Origin: Paenibacillus_AQ nitricinens | GTDB lineage: Bacteria; Bacillota; Bacilli; Paenibacillales; Paenibacillaceae | Direction: 5' to 3' | Assembly (NCBI RefSeq): GCF_052056485.1 | Contig: NZ_CP183948.1 | Coordinates: 3,782,001-3,846,000, forward strand | Length of the DNA: 64,000 nt | In this document: piece by piece, positions 8,640-17,980 of the stretch | Position numbering within the stretch: position 1 is the first letter of the stretch | Layout of the letters: every line of letters starts with the position of its first letter | The notes under the pieces: model-generated | Database searches by the model: none | What the model was told of the DNA's origin: nothing | What the model saw: only the letters and a program-made list of their open reading frames with translations | Translations under genes and position numbers: made by a program

Positions 8640-9410
8640 CTACGTGTAGATGGATAACAAAGGCTCATGATCTGTGAACATATAGAGCTGAGCTGGACGC
8701 TGGGAGTATTGATTTGAACTAAGCGCATTTCCCTCTTCATCTCTTACTTCTTTTAATATACCCTGACGGCTACGTGTTGAAGTGATTTTACGAATAAAAT
8801 TCGGTTCCTTAAATTCCGGCACTACCGTTTGAATGACTTGATAGAGCTCACTGAGAGTAAAATGTCTAGGTAAAAACTGTCTTGCGATCGTAGTCTGAAG
8901 CATTTGTTGTTGAATTCGCAAGTATGCATCCTTGATGATATCATGGTGATCAAAAGCGAGCTCCAGCTCTTCAAGTGCTTCCTGCAACGTAAATAAACCT
9001 ACCTCGCCAGCATCATCCGAAGCTTGTCTCTGCTCCAACATCCATTCTTCTACAAGGGCAAAAAAAGCATGACTGATGATCCATCCGCGAGGGTCGCGGC
9101 CTGGTGTACTGTAAACACCCAGATATTCCAAATGACCGCCATCTACACCCGTCTCTTCTTTGAGTTCACGTGTAGCCGCAGCATAAATGGACTCATCCTC
9201 CTGACAGAATCCGCCTGGGAGAGCCCACATTCCAGCACATGGCCATTTCTTTCGTCTAATTAACATTACCTTAAGCTCACGTAAGGGAAGCGTCTTCGTG
9301 ACCGTCTTACGTTCGCGTTTGGTCAGTGTAAACATTACGATGTCGGCCGGAACTCCGTCCGGTGTACGATATTTTTTGGCGTTATAGGTTTGTTCCCCAT
9401 TTTCGCTCAT
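8640..9410 (-). CDS. Nudix domain protein with C-terminal winged helix, NrtR-like
   Basis: The product (256 residues from ATG 9410; a weaker TTG start at 9470 is possible) has an intact Nudix box, GGFCQEDESIYAAATREL followed by KEETGV, so G-x5-E-x7-RE-x2-EE-x-G is complete. The C-terminal third (FTLSELYQVIQTVVPEF, then FIRKITSTRSRQGILKEV) looks like the winged-helix domain of NrtR regulators, which sense ADP-ribose or related nucleotides and repress NAD genes. Being first in an operon with pncA and pncB supports either an NAD-metabolism regulator or an ADP-ribose/NAD-related pyrophosphatase. Because the Nudix box is complete it may be an active hydrolase as well; which role dominates is not decidable here. 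Confidence 0.8.
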   Translation of the reverse strand: MSENGEQTYNAKKYRTPDGVPADIVMFTLTKRERKTVTKTLPLRELKVMLIRRKKWPCAGMWALPGGFCQEDESIYAAATRELKEETGVDGGHLEYLGVYSTPGRDPRGWIISHAFFALVEEWMLEQRQASDDAGEVGLFTLQEALEELELAFDHHDIIKDAYLRIQQQMLQTTIARQFLPRHFTLSELYQVIQTVVPEFKEPNFIRKITSTRSRQGILKEVRDEEGNALSSNQYSQRPAQLYMFTDHEPLLSIYT

Positions 9411-9527
9411 ATTTGCCCCATCCTTTTCCGAAGCTATAATTTTACTAATTCGTATCTTTAAATGTACCAAACCTTAACTTCTAAAATCAACAACCGGACT
9501 TAGAAAGATTAGGATTATGTATAGTGT

Positions 9528-9560
9528 AAAACTTAAAGGGGCGGATCTGCATCCGCCCCC
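9528..9560 (-). terminator. Terminator of miaB-ricA
   Basis: On the minus strand a nine-base-pair GC-rich stem (GGGGCGGAT with ATCCGCCCC, four-base loop) is followed by a modest T-rich stretch, 16 bases beyond the ricA stop. Confidence 0.75.
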
Positions 9561-9575
9561 TAAACTGAGTGTGGG

Positions 9576-10025
9576 TTATCCGCATGTGGTCGGAGGCGCT
9601 TCGGTGCCGGCTTCCACATTTATTTTTTCCGAAACCGTATCTCTAATCACGGAAATGACAAGCTGGAGAAGATAATTGATGTCACTCTGGCTCTGTTGAA
9701 ATTCGTTCACGACTGGAATGCCGTCAATTTCATCCTGCAACACTTCAATTTCACGCTCGATCTTGGCTACCATATCTTTATTATTGAAGCTTTCGAAGGC
9801 GACAATCTCCTTCTGCTTTTTCTTAATCGTTGCAATTAGACCTTGAACCCGCTCGTGGTTCAGGATTTTTTGCTCAGCCTGCTGAAAATGCTTTACTTCT
9901 TCACTTGTCGAGATCAATGAAGCTAGTTCTTTAGCTTTACCCATAATATCCTCGCGTACGATCAAGTCACGGGTATTATAAGTCTTCATCCCATATTTAT
10001 TCAAACGTTGTTCCTCTGTACTCAC
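9576..10025 (-). CDS. ricA: RicA/YmcA-family regulator (YlbF-like)
   Basis: A 149-residue, helix-rich protein of the YlbF/YmcA family. The block VREDIMGKAKELASLISTS, the HFQQAEQKI segment, the charged coiled stretch MVAKIEREIEVLQDEI and the IPVVNEFQQSQSDINYLLQL region align by eye with B. subtilis YmcA. In B. subtilis RicA forms a complex with RicF and RicT that promotes RNase Y maturation of transcripts and affects sporulation and biofilm. The frame is open to 10082, overlapping miaB, but GTG 10025 with GGGGAG seven bases upstream is the better start. It ends TTCG-like in Cys-Gly (PPTTCG). The gene follows miaB by 28 bases, as ymcA follows ymcB in Bacillus. Confidence 0.88.
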   Translation of the reverse strand: MSTEEQRLNKYGMKTYNTRDLIVREDIMGKAKELASLISTSEEVKHFQQAEQKILNHERVQGLIATIKKKQKEIVAFESFNNKDMVAKIEREIEVLQDEIDGIPVVNEFQQSQSDINYLLQLVISVIRDTVSEKINVEAGTEAPPTTCG

Positions 10026-10053
10026 AAGCCATCTCCCCATTCGTATGTGATGA

Positions 10054-11640
10054 TTAATGAACAGCAGCAGCTTCTGCCACAATATCCCCTTTGATGTACC
10101 ATGTTTTGGTATCTGTAATTCTCACTTTTACAAAGGTGCCAATAAGCTCCTTCGAACCTTCAAAATGGACCAGCTTGTTCGCACGGGAACGGCCAGAAAG
10201 GACTTCCGAGTTATTCTTACTCTCGCCTTCTACCAGTACCTCGACGACTTCACCTAGCATACGGTCATTAATGATCCGACTATTCTCTTTAATGAGATCA
10301 TTGAGTCTTTGCAGACGTTCGCTCTTCACTGACATCGGTACATTGTCCTCCATAGCTGCTGCAGGGGTACCCTCACGAGGTGAATAAATGAACGTATATG
10401 CCATATCATACCCAACCTCGCGCACTAGCGATAGGGTATCTTCAAATTGTTCATCAGTCTCTCCAGGGAAACCAACGATAATATCGGTACTTAATACCGC
10501 ATTAGGCACACTTATCTTGATCTTACGAACTAATTCCAGATAAGCTTCACGAGTATATTTGCGACTCATTTTCTTAAGTACGGCAGTATTTCCCGATTGA
10601 ACCGGTAGATGGATATGCTCCACCAGGTTGCCGCCTTTGCCGAGTACTTCAATCAATTTATCATCAAAATCACGTGGATGCGAGGTCATAAAGCGGATGC
10701 GCGGAATATCAATTAAACGCATATCATCCATTAGGTCACCAAAGGTGTAATCGATGTCTGTAAAATCCTTACCATATGCGTTTACGTTCTGCCCTAGCAA
10801 AGTCACTTCCTTGAATCCTTGACGCGCTAGCTCTCTTACTTCAGCAATGACGTCTTCCGGACGGCGGCTTCGTTCTTTTCCCCGTGTAAAAGGTACGATA
10901 CAGTACGTACAGAACTTATCACAGCCATACATGATGTTTACCCAAGCACGCATACCTTCACGTTTCTTCGGTAAGTTCTCAATAATGTCGCCTTCCTTAG
11001 ACCATACCTCCACTACAAGCTCTTTACTGAATACAGCTTCTTTAATGAGATGGGGCAGACGGTGAATATTATGCGTACCAAAGATCATATCCACGAATCC
11101 ATGCTTAGACATAATCCGATTGACAACGCCTTCCTCCTGCGACATGCAGCCACACACGCCCAGCAAAAGACCTGGCTTTTCAATCTTCAAGTTCTTAAGA
11201 TGACCAAGCTCTCCAAATACTTTATCCTCGGCATTCTCACGAATGGCACAAGTGTTGAGCAGAATGAGATCCGCATGATTCCGATCGTCAACGCTTTTGT
11301 AGCCCATCTGTTCTAATAGGCCTTTCATCGTTTCCGTGTCATGCTCATTCATTTGGCAGCCATAAGTCGTAATATGATAATATTTGTCTACTCCGAAATT
11401 CTGCATTTCTTCAGGAATCTGGAAATCATAATGCACTTCTATTTCTTCCTTGCCACGCCGTTTTCCTTCTTTGTAATCAGGCTGGCTATTAATTTGCACA
11501 TTTCTTCCTTTAATCCGGTAAGTAATCTTACCTTCTTCTTCACTAATCACCTTAGCGTCGCTAAAATCAAAATATCTCGAATAATCTTTAGAACCCTTGC
11601 CGGATTTTAAGTCCGGTGAGTTATGGTTCCCCTTAGTCAT
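10054..11640 (-). CDS. miaB: tRNA-2-methylthio-N6-dimethylallyladenosine synthase
   Basis: A 528-residue radical SAM methylthiotransferase that adds the 2-methylthio group to i6A37 of tRNAs reading UNN codons. In order: an N-terminal extension typical of Bacillota MiaB, the MTTase domain (YHITTYGCQMNEHDTE near residue 87, further Cys at LLNTCAIRENAE and GVCGCMSQ for the auxiliary cluster), the radical SAM core with CxxxCxxC (GCDKFCTYC), and a C-terminal TRAM domain (LVEGESKN...SGRSRANKLVHF). Length is slightly above the usual ~510. It is followed directly by ricA. Confidence 0.96.
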   Translation of the reverse strand: MTKGNHNSPDLKSGKGSKDYSRYFDFSDAKVISEEEGKITYRIKGRNVQINSQPDYKEGKRRGKEEIEVHYDFQIPEEMQNFGVDKYYHITTYGCQMNEHDTETMKGLLEQMGYKSVDDRNHADLILLNTCAIRENAEDKVFGELGHLKNLKIEKPGLLLGVCGCMSQEEGVVNRIMSKHGFVDMIFGTHNIHRLPHLIKEAVFSKELVVEVWSKEGDIIENLPKKREGMRAWVNIMYGCDKFCTYCIVPFTRGKERSRRPEDVIAEVRELARQGFKEVTLLGQNVNAYGKDFTDIDYTFGDLMDDMRLIDIPRIRFMTSHPRDFDDKLIEVLGKGGNLVEHIHLPVQSGNTAVLKKMSRKYTREAYLELVRKIKISVPNAVLSTDIIVGFPGETDEQFEDTLSLVREVGYDMAYTFIYSPREGTPAAAMEDNVPMSVKSERLQRLNDLIKENSRIINDRMLGEVVEVLVEGESKNNSEVLSGRSRANKLVHFEGSKELIGTFVKVRITDTKTWYIKGDIVAEAAAVH

Positions 11641-11769
11641 GCTGTTTTCACGTCCTCTATTGTTAAACTATTATTTTTATACTTTGCTAATTTAAAATTA
11701 TAACATATTGCTGGGCTAAGTTAGAAGTACCCGACCTTTGAATGACGGAATAGAATAGTTCTTCTCTAC

Positions 11770-11800
11770 AAAAAAATACCCCGCCAACGATTGGCAGGGT
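11770..11800 (-). terminator. Terminator downstream of the ene-reductase gene
   Basis: On the minus strand ACCCTGCCAA, a TCG loop and TTGGCGGGGT are followed by ATTTTTTT. It is ~110 bases past the ene-reductase stop and stops transcription before the miaB promoter region. Confidence 0.8.
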
Positions 11801-11913
11801 CAAATTCCATTATATTAAAGGGGGGTATGCTTGTAATATAAGCAGATATTATCCTATTGAAACAGATAAACGGTCTCTTACACAAAAAAATGCCATGCTG
11901 TGTTCAACAAGCA

Positions 11914-13008
11914 TTAGTACAGTGATTTAGTAGCGTCCGGAGTGAACGAAATAATCTCATCTATATCTCCACTTTGAACTTTGGCAGGCCAAGCTGGATC
12001 GCTAATAAGTGCTCTGCCAACTGCCACTAAATCAAACTCTTCACGGTCCATTCTTTCCAGCAATTCATCTATGTTATCTTCTGGCTTCTGAGCTTTATCT
12101 TCTGCGAAAAAGTCGCTTTGTAAGCCAACAGAGCCCACTGTAATGCATGGCTTCCCAGTAATCTTCTTAGTCCATCCCGCCAGATTTAGTTCAGATCCCT
12201 CAAATTCAGGTTGACTGAAGCGACGAGTGGAGCAGTGGAAAATATCCACCCCAGCATTGCTAAGTGGGGTCAGAAAGCTTTCGAGCTCAGCTGCATTTTT
12301 TGCCAGCTTCTCATCATAGGCACCCAATTTCCATTGAGAGAAGCGTAACACGATCGGAAAATCTGGCCCAACCGCTTTACGGCACGCTTCAATGATCTCA
12401 ACAGCAAATGTTGTTCTACCTGCCAAATCACCACCGTATCGATCGGTACGTTTGTTCGTTCTTTCCCAGAAGAACTGGTCTATCAGATACCCATGTGCGC
12501 CGTGAATCTCAATGCCATCAAAACCCACTTTTTTCGCGTTCGCTGCTGCTTGAGCAAATGCTGAGACTAAGCTTTCAACTTCAGCTGTAGTCAGCGGCTC
12601 TGTCACAGGTTCTCCTGCTAAATTCAAACCAGAAGGGCCAATAGGAAGGGCTTCAACATTAGGGCCTTCCCCTATAGTCCGCGCCATTCCCACATGCCAT
12701 AATTGGGGTATGATCTTACCTCCAGCTGCGTGAACTTCTTCTACCACCTGCTTCCAGCCCTCTAAAGCCGCTTCTTCATGTAGATTGGGGATATTGGCGT
12801 GGCTGACTGCCGAAGGATGATTAATGGCTGTGCCCTCGGTAACAATCAATCCTACTCCACCCTCTGCCCGTCTGCGATAATACGCGGCAACATTACTCCC
12901 TGGTACACCATCCGGAGAGTATACCCGTGTCATAGGTGCCATGACAATTCGGTTGGCTAATGTAAGATTCCCCACTTGAAAAGGTGTGAATAAGAGTTCA
13001 GTATTCAT
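11914..13008 (-). CDS. Old-yellow-enzyme family alkene reductase
   Basis: A 364-residue FMN-dependent TIM-barrel oxidoreductase of the NemA/OYE type, expected to reduce activated C=C bonds or nitro compounds with NAD(P)H. Visible landmarks are the N-terminal FTPFQVGNLTLANRIVMAPM, the PQLWHVGMAR segment, the substrate-binding EIHGAHGYLIDQFF (H-x-x-N-like region near residues 180-195), and RTDRYGGDLAGRTTFAVEI. AGGAGGT-like GGAGGT lies just before the ATG. It is monocistronic. Its natural substrate is unknown; related enzymes often serve detoxification of electrophiles. Confidence 0.9.
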   Translation of the reverse strand: MNTELLFTPFQVGNLTLANRIVMAPMTRVYSPDGVPGSNVAAYYRRRAEGGVGLIVTEGTAINHPSAVSHANIPNLHEEAALEGWKQVVEEVHAAGGKIIPQLWHVGMARTIGEGPNVEALPIGPSGLNLAGEPVTEPLTTAEVESLVSAFAQAAANAKKVGFDGIEIHGAHGYLIDQFFWERTNKRTDRYGGDLAGRTTFAVEIIEACRKAVGPDFPIVLRFSQWKLGAYDEKLAKNAAELESFLTPLSNAGVDIFHCSTRRFSQPEFEGSELNLAGWTKKITGKPCITVGSVGLQSDFFAEDKAQKPEDNIDELLERMDREEFDLVAVGRALISDPAWPAKVQSGDIDEIISFTPDATKSLY

Positions 13009-13110
13009 ATGTTACCTCCATTTAATTATTAGATAACTTTAAGTAAGCTTATTATCCACCCAAAAGATGGGAAATGCAAATTTTAAGATCTTCATGTAAG
13101 AAAAAATCAT

Positions 13111-13149
13111 AAAAACCGGACCTCGCAAAATCTGCGAATGCCCGGTTTT
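13111..13149 (-). terminator. Terminator of the rhamnose operon
   Basis: On the minus strand AAAACCGGGCATTCGCA pairs imperfectly with TGCGAGGTCCGGTTTTT and continues into further T residues, 18 bases past the rhaD stop. Confidence 0.8.
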
Positions 13150-13166
13150 ATCCTATTACGAACTTC

Positions 13167-14012
13167 TTAACCCTCAAGAATACCAGCTTTTGGAGTTACT
13201 CCGAACGCCTTAGCTAAATCCCACAGCTGCTGATCCGTGATCTTTTGCTTCATTTCTCTTCCGCCAATCAAGTTGTAGATCTTAGCAGCCTTCTCAACAG
13301 TCTCTACTAGACCAAAAGTGGCATCCATAGTGGAGCCTGTGCCGAAAATCCCGTGCTGCGGCCAGATCACTAGGCGGTGATCCTTCATTTTCTTAGCCGT
13401 TTCGCGGCCGATTTCACTGCTGCCAGGAACAATCCATGGAATGACACTAACGCCATCTGGGAAAACAACAAGGCATTCTGTGCACATTTCCCAAAGCGTC
13501 TTCGTAAACTTCAATTCATCCAGATCATGCGTGAAGGTCATCGCGATAACATTCGTAGCATGTGTATGCAATACGATACGGTGCGTAGGGTCAACCTTCA
13601 GTCGCTCAATATGGCTCATGAAATGTGAAGCCAATTCACTTGTAGGTACAGCCCCGTTCCGTAATCCCCATAACACTTCTACGCTTTCACCGTCGGCACT
13701 AACACGAAGCACACCGAGATTGGCTTCCGGGTCTTTGATCACATTTCTGAAATACTTGCCAGAGCCTGTCACGATGAAGTATTTGCCGGCTAATTCTTTT
13801 ACAGGGAAGGTAAGTTTAATGGTGCGTAGTGGCTCTAGGACGTTAATATATTTAGCAACCTCATTTTCATCCAGCAGATAGCTGACATTACCGCCATTCA
13901 GCTCATCCCAGCCAAGCTCCCACATATGACGGGTAATCTCTGACATTTCCTGAATAAATGGAGCCTCACTACTTGCAATATACCCTTTGGATTCCAAAAC
14001 AGATGTACTCAT
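13167..14012 (-). CDS. rhaD: Rhamnulose-1-phosphate aldolase
   Basis: A 281-residue class II zinc aldolase that splits L-rhamnulose 1-phosphate into dihydroxyacetone phosphate and L-lactaldehyde. The GGNVSYLL block, the TGSGKYFRNV phosphate-site region and the zinc ligands in VLHTHATNVIAM are present; length is close to the E. coli enzyme. The frame is open to 14090 and would overlap rhaA, but AAAGGAGA precedes ATG 14012 at the proper distance. It is the last gene of rhaB-rhaA-rhaD and ends at a terminator. Confidence 0.94.
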   Translation of the reverse strand: MSTSVLESKGYIASSEAPFIQEMSEITRHMWELGWDELNGGNVSYLLDENEVAKYINVLEPLRTIKLTFPVKELAGKYFIVTGSGKYFRNVIKDPEANLGVLRVSADGESVEVLWGLRNGAVPTSELASHFMSHIERLKVDPTHRIVLHTHATNVIAMTFTHDLDELKFTKTLWEMCTECLVVFPDGVSVIPWIVPGSSEIGRETAKKMKDHRLVIWPQHGIFGTGSTMDATFGLVETVEKAAKIYNLIGGREMKQKITDQQLWDLAKAFGVTPKAGILEG

Positions 14013-14061
14013 TGTCAATCTCTCCTTTGTATATGCTGCTCTCCACATCCACTCTAGCACT

Positions 14062-15318
14062 CTATCTTGCAGACAGAACTTCCTGTTCATAACTCTTCAC
14101 TTCCGCCAGCCATTGCTCCCGAACGGATGTATCTTGTGATGCACAATAATAATCCCACACGGCTCCAAACGGATACGATTTGAATTCTTCCGTAAGCGCT
14201 AGTCGTGAAGTGTAATCACCAATCCGCTCTATTCTCTTTAATTCTTCCACCGGTTCGAGCATTGCGCGAAGTAACGCCTTAATGGTATTGCGTGTACCAA
14301 TCACCCAAGCAGCGATATGATTAATACTGCCATCAAAGAAATCGAGTCCGATATTCGTTCGGGAGAGTAAATCCCCACGCACCAGTTCACGGGCAATTTC
14401 CAGCAGCTCGTCGTCCATCGTTACAACGTGATCACTGTCCCAACGGACGGGTCTGCTTACATGCAGCAGCAACTGCTCGCTAAACATAAGAATCGAAGAT
14501 AGCTTATTTGAGATCATCTCCGTAGGATGGAAATGTCCGGCATCCAAACAGATAGCTTTACCGCGAGTTAAACCATAGCCCATGTAGAACTCATGTGATC
14601 CAACCACATAACTCTCAGAACCGATTCCGAACAATTTACTTTCTAAAGCATCAATATTATAAAGAGGATCTATTTCCAAACTGAAAATCTCATCCAACGA
14701 CTCCTTTAACCGCACTCTTGGCGCTAAACGATCGACTGGTGCATCTTTATATCCGTCTGGCACCCAAAAGTTAGTTACGCAAGGTTGCCCCAGCTCTTTA
14801 CCAAAATGTTCAGCAATCGTCCGCGAAGCCTTACAATGCTTAATCCAGAAGTTACGAATCTTCTCGTCAGAGTGACTTAGCGTAAAACCGTCTGCAGCTT
14901 TAGGATGTGAGAAACAAGTAGGGTTAAAATCAAGGCCCAGCCCCTGCTCTTTCGCCCAGTCTACCCAAGATTGGAAATGGCGTGGCTCCAATTCATCTAA
15001 ATCAACTTTTTCATCTGTATCTGCATAGATCGCATGTAAATTTACTTTGTGCTTACCAGGAATAAGGGATAATGCTTTTTCTAAATCTTGACGCAGTTGA
15101 TCTGGCGTGCGAGCTCGGCCGGGACAACTTCCTGTTACCGCTATTCCCCCGCTTAGTTCTTTATCTTTAAAAAGAAACCCTTGTACATCATCGCCCTGCC
15201 AGCAATGGATGGAAATCTTAATTTGCGCGAGCCGCTCCAGCACTTTCTCCACATCAATCCCGTGGGCTGCGTATAATTTTTTGGCTTCATTATAGCTAGT
15301 GATAATACTCTGATCCAT
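14062..15318 (-). CDS. rhaA: L-rhamnose isomerase
   Basis: A 418-residue metal-dependent isomerase converting L-rhamnose to L-rhamnulose. The sequence follows the RhaA family throughout: IKISIHCWQGDDVQGF near the N-terminus, the metal-ligand-rich FNPTCFSHPKAADGFTLSH and GKAICLDAGHFHPTE segments, and VRWDSDHVV. AGGAGGT lies before the ATG. It is the second gene of the operon, 38 bases after rhaB. Confidence 0.96.
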   Translation of the reverse strand: MDQSIITSYNEAKKLYAAHGIDVEKVLERLAQIKISIHCWQGDDVQGFLFKDKELSGGIAVTGSCPGRARTPDQLRQDLEKALSLIPGKHKVNLHAIYADTDEKVDLDELEPRHFQSWVDWAKEQGLGLDFNPTCFSHPKAADGFTLSHSDEKIRNFWIKHCKASRTIAEHFGKELGQPCVTNFWVPDGYKDAPVDRLAPRVRLKESLDEIFSLEIDPLYNIDALESKLFGIGSESYVVGSHEFYMGYGLTRGKAICLDAGHFHPTEMISNKLSSILMFSEQLLLHVSRPVRWDSDHVVTMDDELLEIARELVRGDLLSRTNIGLDFFDGSINHIAAWVIGTRNTIKALLRAMLEPVEELKRIERIGDYTSRLALTEEFKSYPFGAVWDYYCASQDTSVREQWLAEVKSYEQEVLSAR

Positions 15319-15356
15319 GCTGTAGTACCTCCTAAAATCATATAGCGTAAGTTTAA

Positions 15357-16823
15357 TTAGATTTGATGTTGTATTTTGGACAACTGAAGCTCTTTCCAGC
15401 GAATTAGAATTTCTTCAAGATGAGCGGTCTGGCGCGGTGTGAACGACTTTATCTCAAATGATTCAGCGATAATATCTCTTGCTTCATTAATACCAGTTAG
15501 GCTTCCCGTGCTAATCATCTGCACCACTAGATTACCAAGTGCTGTGGATTCCGTTGGGCCAGCCTTAACTTCTCTGCCTATAACATCAGCAGTCAGTTGG
15601 CATAACAGGCTGTTGTTAGCACCTCCACCCACAATTTGCAGAACCTCGATCCGGCTTTCTATTAATTCTTCTAGTTCTTCCAAGTAAGTAAGGTACGTTA
15701 ATGCCAAGCTGTCAAAAATAGAGCGAGCCAACTGACCTGGCGTCTCAGGAACAGGCTGCCCGCTCTCTGCGCAGGCATTACGAATCTCTTCTATCATATT
15801 TGAAGGATTGAGAAATCTTGGATCATTACAGGAGATCAGGCTCCGGAAGCCTTCTTCTCCATGTGCAAGCTCTGTTAGTTCCGCAAAGCTATAACGATCG
15901 TCCATTAGCCTGCGAACCTCTTGGATGAGCCAAAGGCCCATAACATTTTTGAGGAATCTATAGGTTCCGTATGCGCCCCATTCATTGGTGTAATTGGCCT
16001 TCATGGCCATCATAGAATTGAGTGGCTGAGTTCGTTCAACACCGAGCAATGACCATGTTCCACTGCTGATATACGCGGAGTCCCTTTGAAGAGGGGCACC
16101 CAGCACTGCAGAAGCTGTATCATGTGTGGCTACACAGATCAGTTGGCAATCCGGAAGATCATATTCCTGAAATAGTGCTTCATCGAGGGGGCCAATAATT
16201 ACTCCAGGTTCAGTCAATGTAGCGAATTGATCTCTTTTAATATTCAGAAAATCCAACAGGTCATTATCGAAATCTCGACTCTCTAGATTCAATAGCTGAG
16301 TTGAAGATGCATTAGTAACCTCATTGATCTTGCACCCCGTTAATCTGAAATACAGATAATCAGGCACGAGTAAGATTTGATCCGCTTGGGCTATTTCTTC
16401 TTCACTGTGAACATAAAGCTGATACAACGTATTAAAAGATAACTGTTGAATACCAGTCTTTTCATATATAGTTTGAGGAGAAATATGCTTAGCTACCTCA
16501 TCCATAGCCTTATCGGTTCTACGATCACGATAAGCGTAAACCTCTTGAATACGTGTTCCCTCTGCATCCACAAGAACATAATCTACAGCCCATGTATCTA
16601 TCCCCAGCGTACACGCTGTAATGCCTTGCCCCTTAGCTTTCTGAAGCCCTATAATAATCTGCTCGAATAAATAATCTATGTCCCAGAAATAAGAATCCTC
16701 TTGTTCTACAAAACGATTGCTAAACCGATGAAGCTCCTCTAAGGTGAGGACGCCCTCTTGCAGTATTCCGCGTACTAACCGCCCACTAGAGGCACCAATA
16801 TCCACGGCGATATGATTATTCAT
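15357..16823 (-). CDS. rhaB: Rhamnulokinase
   Basis: A 488-residue FGGY-family sugar kinase that phosphorylates L-rhamnulose on C1. It opens with the ATP-binding loop AVDIGASSGRLV, carries the CTLGIDTWAVDYVLVD segment with the catalytic aspartate region, ATHDTASAVLGAP, and the C-terminal ADP site VGGGANNSLLCQLTAD. It is the first gene of the operon, translated from ATG behind AGGAGA, with a long (~180-base) leader from the promoter at 17014-17042. Confidence 0.95.
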   Translation of the reverse strand: MNNHIAVDIGASSGRLVRGILQEGVLTLEELHRFSNRFVEQEDSYFWDIDYLFEQIIIGLQKAKGQGITACTLGIDTWAVDYVLVDAEGTRIQEVYAYRDRRTDKAMDEVAKHISPQTIYEKTGIQQLSFNTLYQLYVHSEEEIAQADQILLVPDYLYFRLTGCKINEVTNASSTQLLNLESRDFDNDLLDFLNIKRDQFATLTEPGVIIGPLDEALFQEYDLPDCQLICVATHDTASAVLGAPLQRDSAYISSGTWSLLGVERTQPLNSMMAMKANYTNEWGAYGTYRFLKNVMGLWLIQEVRRLMDDRYSFAELTELAHGEEGFRSLISCNDPRFLNPSNMIEEIRNACAESGQPVPETPGQLARSIFDSLALTYLTYLEELEELIESRIEVLQIVGGGANNSLLCQLTADVIGREVKAGPTESTALGNLVVQMISTGSLTGINEARDIIAESFEIKSFTPRQTAHLEEILIRWKELQLSKIQHQI

Positions 16824-17194
16824 AAAGAATCTCCTAAAGTAAGGGATGAGTTAAAGTATGTTAATTCATCAACACCAAGTTTAATCACTTTACTCTGCAT
16901 TCTAGAGCGCAGTATTCCGGCTGCTGCGCCTCAGGCTGGCCTCTGAATAGCAGCTGGGCCGGCCTTGCATCACACTAACTCGACTAATCTCTAAGGGAAT
17001 TATTTCCTTCTTCATCGTATGCCCCTAAATCTTTGTTGTCAACATTTTAAATATAATTTATGTTGTTTTTGTTTGTTTTATATCTGTTTTGTGAATATTA
17101 TTGGAAAGTACAGATGTTTTTACGTTGTTTTCATTGCAAAACACAGATATTTAGCGCTATGATTGTAAAATATAGCTTTGGAAAGGTGATTCCT
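16824..17194. other. Divergent rhaB / DeoR regulator control region
   Basis: This 371-base gap holds the rhaB promoter and a GC-rich island at 16905-16970 inside the rhaB leader (including GCGCAG...CTGCGC and GGCTG/CAGC arms) that could fold into a hairpin. Nearer the regulator there is an imperfect inverted repeat: ATATCTGTTTTGTGA (17080-17094) against TGCAAAACACAGATAT (17135-17150), plus a third CAGATGTTTT at 17111. These CAGAT-type repeats are candidates for the DeoR regulator's operator. Confidence 0.5.
17014..17042 (-). promoter_or_regulatory. rhaB promoter
   Basis: On the minus strand TTGACA (17037-17042) is followed after 17 bases by TACGAT (17014-17019). This is a near-consensus sigma-A promoter pointing at rhaB, with the CAGAT-type repeats lying just upstream of it. 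Confidence 0.65.
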
Positions 17195-17950
17195 ATGCTT
17201 GCAGCCGAAAGACGTAAAAAAATTATAGATCTCGTCCATCAAGATAAACGGGTACTGGTCTCTGATTTGAGCCGGATGTTTGAAGTTACAGAAGAGACGA
17301 TACGCAGAGATTTGGAGAAGCTTGAGAAGGATGGCATCCTTAGTCGTACCTATGGCGGTGCTATGCTGAATCGTCATACGAATGAGGATCTGCCTTTTGT
17401 TACACGAAATGCCTTGAATACAGATATTAAACGGGGAATCGCCTTGAAGGCACTCGATTTAATCAATGATGGAGATACATTAATGGTAGATCCAAGCTCT
17501 ACAGCCTTTGAGTTTCTAAAATTGCTCGGCAACAAAAACAATTTAACCATCATCACAAACTCCATTAATATTTTGCATGAGTTCTCGAATTCAGGAATGG
17601 ATATCATCTCTACCGGCGGGTCACTTCGCTACCGGTCATTATCGCTGGTGGGACCCGTAGCCCATGACACCATTCAAAGATACAATGTGGATACTGCGGT
17701 CATCAGTTGTAAAGGAATGGATATGGAACGAGGCATCACAGATTCCAACGAACCGGAGTGTGAGCTTAAGAAGTTCATGCTGCGGCAAGCAAATAAGGTC
17801 GTGCTCCTGGCGGATCACACCAAATTCGATAAGACTGCTTTTACGAAGCTGGTTGAGCTTGGCCAAATTGATTTCTTGATCACGGACCGTAAGCCTTCTG
17901 AAGCTTGGCTGAAACGTCTGAACGAGGACAATATTGAGGTTCTCTATTAA
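17195..17950 (+). CDS. DeoR-family transcriptional regulator of the rhamnose genes
   Basis: A 251-residue regulator with the DeoR pattern: N-terminal winged helix (MLAAERRKKIIDLVHQDKRV, then VSDLSRMFEVTEETIRRDLE and LEKDGILSRTYGGA) and a C-terminal sugar-phosphate-sensing domain (DGDTLMVDPSSTAFEFL, TNSINILHEF, STGGSLRYRSLSLVG, VLLADHTKFDKTAF). The frame extends upstream to 17060, but AAAGGTGAT precedes ATG 17195 and gives the canonical N-terminus. It is divergent from rhaB-rhaA-rhaD and is inferred to repress that operon, with a phosphorylated rhamnose intermediate as likely inducer. Confidence 0.9.
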   Translation: MLAAERRKKIIDLVHQDKRVLVSDLSRMFEVTEETIRRDLEKLEKDGILSRTYGGAMLNRHTNEDLPFVTRNALNTDIKRGIALKALDLINDGDTLMVDPSSTAFEFLKLLGNKNNLTIITNSINILHEFSNSGMDIISTGGSLRYRSLSLVGPVAHDTIQRYNVDTAVISCKGMDMERGITDSNEPECELKKFMLRQANKVVLLADHTKFDKTAFTKLVELGQIDFLITDRKPSEAWLKRLNEDNIEVLY

Positions 17951-17980
17951 CATAGGTAATAACATACTGAGCCTAATTTA

